Positions 46,309 to 57,987 of a stretch of 64,000 nt of DNA are shown in pieces. The stretch is from Cryptomeria japonica (Eukaryota; Streptophyta; Pinopsida; Cupressales; Cupressaceae). The stretch covers positions 368,779,667-368,843,666 of the forward strand of contig NC_081415.1 in assembly GCF_030272615.1 (NCBI RefSeq), given 5' to 3'. How positions within the stretch are numbered: the stretch's first letter is position 1; every line of letters starts with the position of its first letter. Position numbers and translations under genes: made by a program. The notes under the pieces were generated by a model, which saw nothing but the letters and a program-made list of their open reading frames with translations, had not been told where the DNA came from and did not search any database.

Positions 46309-47736
46309 CTAGGGATTGGAAAATTGAGAATCCAGAGTCTTTACTGACCCTGACTCAACCAAATTCTTCCCCATCAATTTGATCTTATCCAAGTCCTTTC
46401 TACCAATCTTCAAAATCTTCTCCATTGCTCCTTTTTTAATGTCTTTCTGAAGAATACCCAGATGTAAAGAGATCTTATTACTTTTAACCCCAACAGAGTC
46501 CAATTTTTGTGTTACAGGAGAAACATCCCCACTAGCCATCTTCACTTCAGCACTAGAGATGGGTCCCTCCTAAGCCACTACCTATTGATCTATCTCTAAC
46601 AGTTGACTCCCAACCTCGTGTAGAACCTGGGTAGTATCTAAGTTCACACTATCAGGAATCAACCCTGTTGCACTATGATCCAAAGGAAGCATCCATGAAT
46701 TCACCTCCTGTTGGCTAAGATCATCCAAGGCTTCAAATATATTAAAAGTATCCTCCTCATGTCTCTCCTGCAAAGACCTCTTTTGACCTCAATTCCTATT
46801 CTTTGTCTTAAATAGGACAAAACCACCAGCACCCACAGCCTCACCAGACATGGAAGCTTTTCCTTTATCAGCCCCATCAGGGTTACGAGATGGTTGTCGA
46901 GGCTAATGCTCAGTCGGTTTAGACCTAGGGCACTTGCGCTGCAAATGACCATACTCATGACATAAACGGCACCAGAATGGTAAAGTCTCATAATCAAGCT
47001 ATTGGACCCAAGAATAAGAGCCTGCACACATATCTATAGCAACTAGAAAAGTCTTACTAAGATCAATTTCAACACAAATATGAGCAAAAGTCATTACCTT
47101 TGTCCCCAAGATTTGCGTTGAAGATCCAACAGGCTTCCCAAGCAATGAAGCTAGCATTTACAACACATCCTCCCAACAACATTCCACCAAAAAATGAGGT
47201 AATTGAACCCACACTAGGACCCGATTCATTAGCTCCTCTGAAGGGTTAAATCTCACATGCCAAGGTTTGATGAACAACCCCACCTAGTTATAAAAATATG
47301 AGCCTCCCTCAAAGACCCTATTGTGATCATCCATGCAATTAAAAGTAACCATGAAGTAATTGTTAACCAATAGCATAATATCTATTTCCCCTTATGGCAC
47401 CCAAGTCCTCTGAGCCCAATTCTCCAAAAAATGCAAAGAAACCCTCATCCCCAAAAATTTACAATATAACAAATGTTTTGAAAAATAATCAACATCTTCA
47501 GCAATCATCTCCAGTGAGATTACCAATTTCGGCCGCTCTCCGCATCTCTCAAGACAGCCATCAATCTTCGACATTCGAGAACCATTGGACATACCAACAC
47601 TACCAGACCCTGAATCTGAAACAAAATGATTATTAACAAAGGTCTTGATACCTTAGGATGGGGATTTCAAACCCAAAGGTTCTCAAAAATCCAAGCTGAG
47701 AGAAGCCCCCGAGGCTTCCTCTCGAGAACTAGCCAT
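46309..47736 (-). pseudogene. LINE ORF1: RNA-binding protein with CCHC knuckle
   Basis: One frame apart from an early frameshift, ending with a stop two bases before the ORF2 ATG. It starts MASSREEASG at 47736. A DUF4283-like region (YFMVTFNCMDD; NPSEELMNRVLVWVQLPH) lies at about 47400-47170, and a CX2CX4HX4C knuckle (CRLCHEYGHLQRKC) near 46965-46925. The rest is a hydrophilic tail. Stops interrupt it at about 47395, 47160 and 46985. Such proteins coat the LINE RNA; both the domain order and the tight ORF1/ORF2 spacing are usual for plant L1. Confidence 0.8.
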
Positions 47737-48100
47737 CCCGTCCAACCTCAAAACCCACCCCTCAAGCAAAAGTGGAAGAGCAAGCCCAACTCCCTTAAAA
47801 AACTCGCTACACTCTCCACTCAAATTCCACCGAGACCAGAGCCTAATCTTAAGCCCACCACTCCCTGCAAAGACTACACAAAGTTGCTGCAAAAAAACCC
47901 ATGCAAAACACCCACCACTCAAACCCCCACCGTCGTGTTGCCTCCAATGCCAAAGGAACCTACACAAAATGACACCCCTCCCTACAGAAACAAATGCTAC
48001 CCTCCCCCTTGTGCACAGCCAACACACCCCACTCACGAGCTAGGGCACGAATGCCCTAGCTCGGCTCCTGTGAATCCCGCACATGCATATTCTCCTTCTC
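47737..48100 (-). other. LINE 5' leader
   Basis: G/T-rich on the minus strand, free of clear coding sequence. It contains a perfect 12-bp stem hairpin at 48036-48063. Confidence 0.6.
48036..48063 (-). promoter_or_regulatory. hairpin with UUCG loop in LINE leader
   Basis: Perfect 12-bp arms (48036-48047 and 48052-48063, CGAGCTAGGGCA and TGCCCTAGCTCG) flank a 4-base loop that reads TTCG on the LINE strand. The RNA would fold into a stable stem-loop close to the 5' end. Confidence 0.6.
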
Positions 48101-48300
48101 CCATATTATATATAATTTTATGATATAATGTAAATATTAAATATATTTTAATATAAGACAATACAATATATTTAAATATATTTTTCTTAAATTTTATTTA
48201 TATAATATTATAATATAATTATATTTTTTATATTTTTTATAATTATTAAATATAAATATAATATATTATGTTATTTAAACAAGAAAACTTAAGAGTTTAA
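48101..48300. other. AT-rich flank of the LINE
   Basis: Nearly pure A/T sequence like that left of the LINE at 41650-41884; no features. Confidence 0.6.
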
Positions 48301-48889
48301 ATTGAATCCCTTCTTTATTATTATCTCTCCTTCTCTCTCTATCTCTCCCTCCCTTGCTCCCCACTCTCTCTTCACATATATCTCTATCTCTCCCTCTTTT
48401 TCTCTCCCCCTCTATCTTCCTCTATTTCTCTTTCCGTCTTTATATCTCTCTCTCCATATCTATTTGTCTATATCTACTTTTCTCTATTTGTCTATCTCTC
48501 TATTTATCTCTCCTTCTCTCCTTTTGTATTTCCTTATATCTCAATCACTTTATCACTCTAATTTAACCATCTATATATCTCTTTATCTCTCCCTCTCTCC
48601 TCCTCTCTATTACTCCCTATCTCTCTCCATGTTTATCTCCCCCTCTACCCCTCTTCGTCCATCCATCACTATCCCTCTCTCTTCCTCTCCCTCTTCTTAG
48701 ACCTCTATGTTTATGCCTCTCTATCTCTACATCTCTATATTTCTTCTTCCATCTCCTCTTCTCTATCCCATTATCTCTCCATCTCTATATACCCCTATAT
48801 CTATTCCTCTCTACCTCTCTATATCATTTCCTACATTTATCTTTATATTCCTATCTCTCCCTCACTATATAGTTATATCTCCCTCACTA
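48301..48889 (+). repeat. pyrimidine-rich microsatellite, left part
   Basis: About 590 bp of degenerate tctctatctc and ctccctct repeats on the plus strand. It resumes on the far side of the solo LTR at 50349-50410 (cgctctctctctttctatcc). Confidence 0.85.
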
Positions 48890-50348
48890 TGTTGAAGATT
48901 GTGGATATAACTGAGAAAGGATGATTACTGTCTTAATAATATTATTTTATCATTGATGTCAAGCAATTAATTTTCTGATTCAGTATGATGTTGCCATATC
49001 TTAATGAGTATGATTTGATAAGTATAAAGATGTCGGTATTTGACACAGAAAGAATGAAAATGAAGGGGAGTAATAAGTTATTCAATGGGAAACTACTACC
49101 AAGTTAGACAATGATGAGATTTTGTTGTTTTGATTGTTTTGATATCCTATATATGAGTATTCGAAGACTGAACAAGAAGGAGAAAAGATTTGAAGCTGTA
49201 GAATTAGTTAAGGTTTGATACTGTTCTATGTTACTGAGCAAGATGCTAGTCGGTAAACCCTAAGGTTATCGCTATCGGTTAAAGAAGGCAGAATATCTAC
49301 CGAATGAGGTTCAGTATTTACCAAGTAACAACCGAGTAATAACATAATTCATTGGATGGATAAAAGCATTATTAAATGAAAGATGCCAATGAGCTGGAGA
49401 TGTATAGATGATTGGTATGTTGTGAAAGAAGTTTGTTGAAGATCTACGACAACGAAATTACAGGAGTTAGATCTACAACACAGATTGAACGGTCATAACC
49501 TAGCACAAGTTCCAAGGAAGGAATACAAGTTCCAAGGTGAGATAAAACATTTTCAGATCGAAAGATACAATGAACCTAGTCAAGTTTAAAGATCTGATGG
49601 CTAAGATTGATCATGGGAAATGTGATCAAGGAGATTAAGCGGTGAGGAATTGTTTATAAATAAGAAATTGTTGATGAACAATGTATGCGGGCAAATAGAA
49701 AGAACAGTGATACCACAGTAGTGATCACCAAGCACAGAAGATTGAATAGCTGATTAAAGAACAGATTGAGAAGCCCAACAAGGAATAAGATAAGTCTTAT
49801 GACAAGATTATCTTAAGTACATTGAGCACATAGAATCTGCTTTAGCATTTCAGATGTGAAGTTGCAGATATATTTTATACTATTATTTATTTTGTAAGTG
49901 ATAGGAAATCTCTTAACCAAGTGGACCTAACAGTCTTATTTGTAAATCCTCTAGCAAGGTAACATTTTGAATGAGTGGTTGAAATCCTTTGACAAGGTCA
50001 CTTCTAACAAAGTGCAAGACTCTAACAAGTCTGAGGGAAATCCCTTAACTGGCTCACATCTAGCAATGTGTTTATGTAATCTGTAATAGGATTGGCTTTT
50101 AACTGAGCATATGCTAGAAGGGTATATTTCTTAGTGGGTCCAAAATCCCACAGTGGTTTTTCCCTATTTGGGTTTCCATGTTAAATCTGGTGTTAAATGT
50201 GTTATGATGTTTTAAGTGTATCTGTTTATGAGTTTGAATGATTTACAGTCATAGTTGCATAGCAGTAAAGGCTACAGAGGTTGAATCTGATAAATATATT
50301 ACATAGTGAGTTTTTTATGATTCACCCCCCCCTCTCATCTTATTAACA
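48890..50348 (+). mobile_element. solo copia LTR (H family)
   Basis: 1459 bp from TGTTGAAG to TTAACA with no element attached on either side. The first half aligns with the inverted LTR at 6273-7021. The end has the gattcacccccccc...ctcatct pattern shared by the copia LTRs here. It splits a pyrimidine microsatellite, so it inserted there and lost its body by LTR recombination. A clean target duplication is not visible. Confidence 0.82.
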
Positions 50349-50410
50349 CATATCCCTCTGCTTATCGCTCTCTCTCTTTCTATCCTTCTCTCTCCATCCC
50401 TCCCTATTGC
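50349..50410 (+). repeat. pyrimidine-rich microsatellite, right part
   Basis: Continuation of 48301-48889 after the solo LTR. Confidence 0.75.
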
Positions 50411-51380
50411 AAATATAACATGAGCCTATTGATAATGGAGCCTAATCAACTTCCTGATTCAAAGGAGTTGTTTCAATTATGTTTTAGTCATTTTCTTAGA
50501 ATTTTGTTGTAAAAATAATATCATTTTCTAAATGGTTTACCTATTGACCTTCCACACCTTTTCGGTGTACCCATTGGACCCCAGGGTACAATTTCTAGTT
50601 TAATTAATTTTAGACATCTATATTTTGCCCCTCTTTTATGTGGTGACAAGGATTGATGACGGGTAAAAGAAGAAAAGGGATGCCTCAATGAAAAAAATGA
50701 AGCGTCATAGGTGGGATATGGGTAAGGGATGCCCCCTCAAGAATTTAATCAAAAAATTTTAATTTGTGAGAAAATTATGGAAAAAGAAGAAAATGACGAA
50801 AAAAGAAAGAAAAAAGGGAAGAGGAAAGAAGAATGGAAGGAGGGGACAGAGAAAATGAGAAAAGAAGCAGAGAAAGGGTGACGAAAGGGAAAAGGAAGAG
50901 CATATATAAGAGACACAAAGCCCATGGAAGGGCCATTTTCACACACCCAATTAGAGAAAAAGGAGCCCAATAGCAGAGTGATCAAAGATGGTGTGGATCC
51001 CACAATATGAGCACCATGGAAAGTGGGTCAGACTACTCCAACGGTTGCTCGAGTATGGGCCACTAGTATGTACCCCTAATCCCACTTCTGATTTTAGTAG
51101 GCAAGCATTAATTAGGGTAAATAATAAGGTAAAAAATGTGTCAGTCACTTGTTCAACATCTATGCCTATGGATTGATTTCGTTATGGTGGTGCATCATCT
51201 GTGCAAACAATGGGGCGCATGTGTTGGGGGCCAGCTGTAAATCGGTGTCTACACTATACAAGGAAAGGGGGGAGGGAAAGAAGACTGTGTAACGATGTTT
51301 ATGCCCTATAAAATTGCACAAGTGTCACAGTTTCAACATCTCCACTAAGGGAAACGTCATCTCCATAGGGAGCAGATATG
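50411..51380 (-). mobile_element. old gypsy remnants
   Basis: On the minus strand, gaggggcaaaa followed by tatagatgtct (junction near 50623) looks like a gypsy polypurine tract meeting an LTR start with TG mutated. Further right, tgtagacaccgattt near 51240 on the minus strand looks like another LTR start, with TATATA-type promoter sequence near 50905. No coding sequence remains. The assignment is by motif only. Confidence 0.4.
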
Positions 51381-53081
51381 TGTAATGCCTGCCAAAATAC
51401 CCTAGAGAAAACTAAGTAAATAACTAGGAAATAGAGATTTTTTTTTTTAAACATCCATAATAACGCATGTAACTCACATGAATACTAACATACTAATATG
51501 ATATCCAATAAATACATCATCTAAGAATGATATCAATGGTACATACACTCTCTAGGAATAAGCATAATCCACTCTAAACAAATTCATAAGAACATAAGTA
51601 CGCAATCAAAAATAATCATCATCAAATAGATTAACCTTTCCGTAGGGTATATCTCAACACCATTACTTGACATAACATTAAGAATATGAACAACATTATA
51701 CAATTCAATCACATTCTCCCTAATAATCATTTCATTTTAAGTGTCATAAAGAGCATCCATTATACTTTCCAATATGAATACACAAAAGCAACCCAACTTA
51801 CTTCTAAGCTATTGGTTCATTTTAGTGCATCAAATCCAAATGTTCCTATCACTTATTCCCAACCAATGAATAACCATTTAAATTTCCAAAAGATAACATT
51901 TCTAAAGCATAATCTTTTCTCATACTCTAAACCAATATTCTCATTTGAAATCATAAAGTACACATATTACTAATCCAAACAGCATCTTCTATTTAACCAT
52001 AAATCTCAACCTCTAATTAAATGAATAATGAACATTCAAGATACATCATATGTCTATCAAGAGTGAAGAAATATATTTAACTACGAGAGTCATATCCTCT
52101 AGTTACTATATCAATATCCAAATTACATATGATTACAATGATGTCTTCTAATTAGAAAAATGCGTGACCACCTGCTCCAAGAATCCAAGAAAGATAAAGA
52201 GAAAAGAATCCACATCCATGCGCTTGAACATCCAATGAAGAGAATAACATCCCAATGGAAGAATCCATCAAACCACCTGACCGTGTGGAACCATAAGGAA
52301 CCACCCCCTATACTCTGAATAATGATGCAAGATCCCACACACACTCTAGATCTAGGTCGACACCTAACAACCAAAGGACATAACCATAACAACGACAATA
52401 GAAAAGTAACTTGAATAACACTAAACCAACATCACATCACAAGGCTAAAACAAAAGCATAAGACTTCCAAAGGCTTCACAACAAATCAAGGCATAAGTAA
52501 CTAGGACCTACATGTAGGGAAGAGTGTCATCACATGTTATCACCACATTAAAACAAAGGGAGATCCTAGGATCTATATTCTGACACCCGTGATACTCATC
52601 CAAAACCGTCTCAACCTTTGATTAAATCAAGGGAGTTTGATTTTCCTAGATCACTAAGGCCTTCACAAAGCTCATCCTAAGTTTGTACTAGCACTCCAGG
52701 GCCATGAGTTGGGGCACCACAAATCCATTTCTTATCTTATTAATGTGAATCACTACTACCCATCCCACCTAGGATTAATTTATTTAGTTATCACTTCATT
52801 ATATAAAAAAACACCCAATAAGATTTCTTGGCGGTCTAGACACCAACACCTATCTCTAGGAGTTCTTAGCAGTCTATTCCTTATGACGCCAACACTCACT
52901 TGGAAGCCCATTCCCCCTATCAGGTTCCTAGACCTTAGGGTAATAACAATTACATAGACATAAACAAGGGCTCTCAAATAAACATAACCCGGTTATCCAA
53001 GATTCTCTATATCAAATGATAATCTAAATAAATGCATATCAAATGCCAAATAATTCAGCCTCTCAAAGGAAAACATAAAAA

Positions 53082-53090
53082 ATCATAATA
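53082..53090. repeat. possible 9-bp target duplication, left copy
   Basis: atcataata is repeated at 55195-55203 around the inserted retroposon. The sequence is AT-rich, so chance is not excluded. Confidence 0.45.
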
Positions 53091-53541
53091 GGGAAAAAAA
53101 AAAAGTGTAGCGGACTATTTTGCAAATATTGGAGTTGGGGCCCTTGAAAAGATTACATGGCATGAAGGGGAGCATCTTGATGAAGATGTTAAGGGATTAA
53201 TTAGGCTAGATTATATCGCCAGCAGTGAACTTAAGGTTTAATGATGTCCTTCATCATTACTAATTCAGTGCCGCATTTTTTTCCATGAATATCAGTCGTG
53301 TGAGGCATGCAAAGGACAACTCCTAAGAGAAAGGCATTTATTATCTTTCTAGAGATTTCTTTTTGCATGATTTTTGGGTGCATTTGGATTTAATGTGCAA
53401 GAATTGCCATTTTAAGTCCATTCGCAGGGTGAAGTGTGACTCTGAGATGACGATTTGCAAACAGAATCTGTGTATAGGAAGATTTGAGAGTGGATCCCAT
53501 GGATTTTATAGTGTGGAAGAATAATACTACCATCTAGATGA

Positions 53542-54918
53542 TCCTGGAAAAAAGGTGGTTTCACCACCTATATTGAGAAACTACACGGGGACAAAGCCAA
53601 AATCACCAGACTCATTGTGAATAATTCCAACAAAGGTTCTATTTCTTTGTTTGGTAGGGACTTCAAGATCAATGAGGATCTCATTGCTCAAATCAATGGG
53701 CTTTCAACTGATGGTGTGAAATTTTACAAAGATAAGAATTTTTCTGAGAATGTTGTGAAGCTTTTCCCCAAGGAGGATAAGGAAAAGTGGAATTTAGTCA
53801 GAGACGAGTCAACCAGCTACAACACGGCAAAGATTAAGACAATCTGGGCTAATCTGCTGAATATTTTGATGGAATATGTAACTTTGGATGGAAGATATAC
53901 TAGTGATTTCGCATACCATTTTGCCCTGCTCAACCACTTCAGACACAACGTGAATATTTCTTTCCCTTTCTTTCTTTCCAACTCTTTAAAGGATAGTTTA
54001 GCCGGCCATAAAAAGGACCCTGTTAAGTATCTTGTGTTGCATGTTGGTCTTATCTTGTTAATATTTGAACATGTTAAAGCCATATTGCCTACGCCCTCCT
54101 CCCCTCTTGAGGTTAATTCTAACTCTGAGAAGACCTAGTCCCAAGAGGATGATTTCTATATTGACTCAGAGGATAAGTATTTTTCCCCCAAGTTGGATCC
54201 TGAGAAAAATAAGGGGAAAGATACTCAAAGAAAAGCTCTCTCTCCCTTGGCCTCTTCTGAATCACATCCTATTCACAACCCTGAGACTCACCAACCCTTC
54301 CCTAACAGCCTTGATCCTTCTTTCAATTTTCTCAGCTCTAATAAGGAGGTGATCACTAATGTGTTGGCTTTAGCCTGGTATGGGATCATTGGTATGTTCA
54401 AGATCTTCAAATGGATATTCCATGAGATTAAGGATGTGCAATTGAAGCAGAGGGCGAGTAGCAAAAATATTGACATGATGAAAGACAAAATCATGCAATT
54501 GGAGAAGTCTCAAATTGTGGATGAGCCTAGCACTAGATCTTTGAAAGACAAGGCTTCAGTTATTGATTGCATAAAATCTACTATGAAAGCTTTTGATGAT
54601 TTCAAAAAGGGCTATGAGACCAGGATGGTCGTGCAGGAAGATCAAGTTAAAAGAATCAAGGAAGCCACTAATAATGTGGTTAATAATAGTCATGGAGTGT
54701 TAAGTGCCATTGTTGATAGCTTTAAAAACATGATAAGTAGTCTTGAGGACCAGTTTGAATTGAAGGAGGGTGTGGAGAGTAATACTTTTGACCAGGATGC
54801 TACTTCTGGACCAAGCAAAATGACCAGAGGTGTTCTAAAGAGAAAGGTTGCGGTTCCTTCTCCCAATTTTCAAAGGTTGAATAAAATCACCAGTACCATG
54901 AGGTATATCAAAAAATAA
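53542..54918 (+). pseudogene. unassigned coiled-coil protein gene (one stop)
   Basis: One frame of about 459 codons, broken only by TAG at 54136-54138 (CAG-type change). No ATG is visible at the start, and the frame is closed by a stop at 53539. Residues early on (FGRDFKINEDLIAQINGL, then W..L..ILMEYVTLDGRY and FALLNHF) recall, in spacing, the plant transposon-associated domain found in captured ORFs of plant retroelements; this is a weak match by eye. The middle is Ser/Pro-rich, then comes a hydrophobic stretch (VLALAWYGIIGMFKIFKWIF), then Lys/Glu-rich coiled coil and a basic end (GVLKRKV). Upstream, in another frame near 53390-53470, CKNCHF...KCDSEMTIC could be a zinc-binding remnant. Function unknown. 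Confidence 0.55.
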
Positions 54919-55194
54919 ATGCAGCAGACCATGCAGCTATTGGATTAATGTTGTCTCTTTATTAGTTTTGTGTTGGTGCTTTGTTGGTTGCTCTGCTGGT
55001 TTTTTTTGTTTAGTTCTCAGTTCGTCCTTTTATGTCTTGCCCCTAGTATGTATTGTTCTATTTGTTTATGTGGGGATTTTTTTGTTCAGTTATGTGTTTT
55101 GGCTTAATGCCTTGTTAAGTCGAAACTTTATCTCATGTTAAAGGGTTTTGGGATCCCTTCAAAACCTGTTTTTGCTCTAATAAAAAACATGGAC
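54919..55194 (+). other. 3' untranslated tail of the retroposon
   Basis: A T-rich tail with direct similarity to the minus-strand tail at 21530-21717, most clearly over the final about 70 bp (ttaaaggg, then cttcaaaacctgttttt). It ends in a short A run without a long poly(A). Confidence 0.6.
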
Positions 55195-55203
55195 ATCATA
55201 ATA
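55195..55203. repeat. possible 9-bp target duplication, right copy
   Basis: atcataata matches 53082-53090. Confidence 0.45.
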
Positions 55204-55439
55204 TCCAATAACATTATATATTCAACATGAGCCTAAAAATCAACAACAAGGAACATCCATCTTTCTTAAAATCCATAAACAACATAAATATCCATCTCTG
55301 ATCATAAAAATTAATCCTGGGTCAACATAGGAATTCACAAGGACCCGAAAATCAACCTCTCGACTAGCAAAAATCAAAACAAATGACAAAACGATACAAA
55401 AAATCCAAATTTAGTAGTTTGGCATTTTCATAAAACGAT

Positions 55440-55930
55440 TCATTGCATGTACTCAGAAGAACAGCGCGTATACTTAGAAATACAACGCATCTGCTCAGAA
55501 CAATAATGCATATACACAAAACATCAGTGCATATACTCAAAACAACAATGCATATACTCACAAAAATTGTGCAAATACTCAAAACAACAACGTGTATACT
55601 TAGAATAATAGCGCATATACTCATAAGAACAACACATGTACTTAGAACAACAATGTATATACTCAGAATAATAATGTGCAAATACTTAGAACAATAGCAC
55701 ATATACTTATAACAATAGAGAATATACTCCAAATAACAACATAGATACTCTGAACAACAATGCATATACTCAAAACAACAGTGTAGATACTGAGAACAAC
55801 AATGTATATACTCAGAACAACAATGCATATACTCATAAGAACAACGCAGATACTCAAAACAATGTAAATACTCAAAAGAAAAATGCACATACTTAGAACA
55901 ATAGCACATATACTTAGAGCAATAGTGCAT
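55440..55930 (-). repeat. minisatellite of about 22 bp in the gypsy F LTR
   Basis: Roughly 22 imperfect units like gcatatactcagaacaacaa on the plus strand. The Cys/Tyr-rich translation on the minus strand is a by-product of the repeat. Confidence 0.85.
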
Positions 55931-57372
55931 AAACCATAAATCAGCCATTATATCATCGGACAATCATTTTCCCACAAACACAATGAATACAATCTTATCG
56001 AATGAAAACAGCATAAGAAGGTTTTAAAAATCATCAACATGGAAAAATAGGAGTGATGGACAAAGAAAAGTTTCATAAGAGATTTGCGTCCTCAATCCAA
56101 CCAAAGCAACAAAATTCCAATCAAATCTTCAACCAATCCAAGCTCCAACACCAAATCAATCACAAAAATTGTTCATCAAAACAATGGAGTTCAAAAATTT
56201 CTTCAGCCAAGCAACCTCATGAAAAACTCAAATCTCCAAATAAATAAAAATTAATCCAAAACTATACAACCTTCCCAGCTAATCAAAATAATCCAAAACA
56301 AAATAATTTCTACCAACCATCTCTAAAATCAATACAATAATAATATAAAATAATATTCTTTCAAATCTCCAAATCTCACAGCCAATACTACAAGAGGGTA
56401 AGTAAAGTAAATAATAAATAAGTAAATAAATGGGTAAAAGATAAAATAATAATAAATAATAAATAAACTCATTAACCAATAAATAAAATAGAAAGGCTAA
56501 TAAATAAATCAAAAGCCCAATAGATATTAAACCACAAAAAAATATAAATAAATAATAACCCTCAATAATTAAATACATAATTATATTAAATATTAATACC
56601 ATCCATTAATTTAATTTCATATTCATAAACTATATAAATTAATTAATTAATAATTTGATTAATAATCACAACTCCACAAGGCAACCCAACATAGGGTAAA
56701 ATATAAAATACCACATGATGTCATAAGGCAACTCTAACCAAAACACCAAGACTAGCAGGATACTAGCTAAACCTAAAGTGTAGAATAGGATCTCATGTCA
56801 CCTCCGATTAACTTGCCATTGGGATTAAGACACGCTCAGACTTGTATAACCGGGTGGAGTTGATGTCTAGTACCTGCAATCCTGTAACCACCAATGCACA
56901 CACAACAACATATAGATATTATATAACATGAAATAATCAAACAAGTGAAAGAGAGTCGCAACATCATATCATACTCTTAGGCAGGTGGTATGACATCGTC
57001 TCTTTCACAACACATTCAATCATGACAAACATAGCATCATCATCATCATATCCAATATAACCATGATATGGGGTTAGCACTAGCAAGATACCATCATATC
57101 ATCATATAGGCAAGTATAAAAACCTCACATGTATAATGAGTGCATATAAATCACCAAACATAAGTTCATCATCGTGATAGTCCTGAATGTAGATTCATCC
57201 ATATCAAACCATAATGTATCAAACGTAAATATGAAATGTCTAGCACCAGCAATAAGCATCCAAATCATAAATAGATCCATAAACATATACCAAAGCATCA
57301 TAAATGATTCTAACCATAATCCATAAGTCTATCGATGCATAAAAGAAAAGATAAATCAGGGAGGGGCACTAC
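55931..57372 (-). other. start region of the gypsy F LTR
   Basis: Noncoding LTR sequence aligning with gypsy G. It shares gtactagacatc, then aactccaccc, followed by atcccaatggcaagtt with 59685-59750. Local AT-rich stretches with taaataaa repeats at 56400-56660. Confidence 0.7.
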
Positions 57373-57435
57373 ATCCTCTCCCCTTGGCCTAGGCTTACTC
57401 CTAGAAACCTAAGAACAAGTAGGGAAATAGCTCTC

Positions 57436-57987
57436 TCATCCGCAATTTGCATCCTCCCAAGTTGCCGAATACTCATCATTCAGGTCCCATTGGACTCTTC
57501 CCATCTCTATGTCATGACCCCTGAGGGTCAACCCCCGATACTGCAAAATGTGCATAGGCTCAAAAGAAAGTTGTCTATCCTCTACCTGCAAGGAATTCCA
57601 ATCTAAAACATGGGTCACATTGAGAAAATATGGCCTCAAAACTAATACATGAAACACATCATGGATGTGAGACAATTTGGACAGCAAGGCAATATGATAA
57701 GCTATTGGACCAATCCTCTCCAAAACCTCAAACGGTCCAACAAAACAAGGTGCCAACATAGAAGTTTTTCCATATTGGATAGGACTCTTTCATGGACGAA
57801 CCCTCAAAAACACCTTGTCACCCATTGAAAATTGTCTATTCACATGATGAGCATCTATATACTTCTTCTGCCTATCATGTGCTACCACCAAATGCTCTAA
57901 AATACAAGTCACCTACTGCTCCATCTCCTACAACATCTCTGATCCCAAAATCACTATATCCTCCAAACGCTCCCAACTCAAAGGCGT
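57436..57987 (-). pseudogene. gypsy F integrase C-terminal end with chromodomain-like tail
   Basis: A minus-strand pol remnant of a chromoviral Ty3/gypsy (Tekay/Del-like). It reads PLSWERLEDIV at the right edge, QFSMGDKVFLRVRP (then a stop, CGA-to-TGA type), YGKTSMLAPCFVGPFEVLERIG, YHIALLSKLSHIHDVFHVLVLRPY, and a tail VQWDLNDEYSATWEDAN resembling a chromodomain strand-helix end. It stops at 57436, about 60 bp before the LTR. The upstream part of the integrase is cut at 57988 by insertion of gypsy G. Confidence 0.88.

Larger units (their letters stand above)
41885..48100 (-). mobile_element. L1-type LINE, near full length
   Basis: A minus-strand non-LTR retrotransposon of about 6.2 kb: 5' leader (about 47737-48100), ORF1 (46309-47736), ORF2 with endonuclease, reverse transcriptase, a zinc-binding region and RNase H (about 42000-46306), and a 3' end reading aataaagtttttgcccc on the minus strand. 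Flanks on both sides are AT-rich and alike, so a target duplication cannot be picked out. The presence of RNase H and the CCHC/DUF4283-type ORF1 marks it as a plant L1. Confidence 0.88.
53091..55194 (+). mobile_element. retroposon with unassigned gene and LINE-like tail
   Basis: A 2.1-kb plus-strand insertion in the gypsy F LTR. It begins at an A run (53094-53104), has a coding region to 54918 and a T-rich 3' untranslated region ending aaaacctgtttttgctctaa then taaaaaac. The last about 70 bp align with the tail of the insertion at 21530-22601. The interruption is inferred because the F LTR aligns with G on both sides. Confidence 0.6.
51381..57373 (-). mobile_element. gypsy F 3' LTR (long LTR, with nested insertion)
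   Basis: On the minus strand it runs from TGTAGTGCCCCTCC at 57373 to ggcaggcattaca at 51381. Both ends match gypsy G's LTR (57988, 63701), as do long internal stretches (for example 52130-52700 against 62440-62960). Without the nested insertion (53091-55203) it is about 3.9 kb. The purine run ccaaggggagagga directly precedes it at 57374-57387. It belongs to gypsy F, whose integrase end is at 57436-57987. Confidence 0.85.

Noticed and set aside
47626-48123. Plus-strand frame of 165 codons
   Set aside because: Shadow of the LINE leader and ORF1 start; no recognisable domain, and Pro/Thr-rich composition follows from base composition.
41600-48300. Target site duplication of the LINE
   Set aside because: AT-rich sequence on both sides offers many short matches; none is convincing enough to fix the LINE ends.
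48302-48895. Long Ser/Leu/Pro-rich frames on the plus strand
   Set aside because: Translation of a pyrimidine microsatellite; no start context or non-repetitive sequence.
55364-55963. Minus-strand frame rich in Cys and Tyr, looking like a repeat protein
   Set aside because: It is the translation of the 22-bp minisatellite in the gypsy F LTR; other frames of the same repeat are also open.
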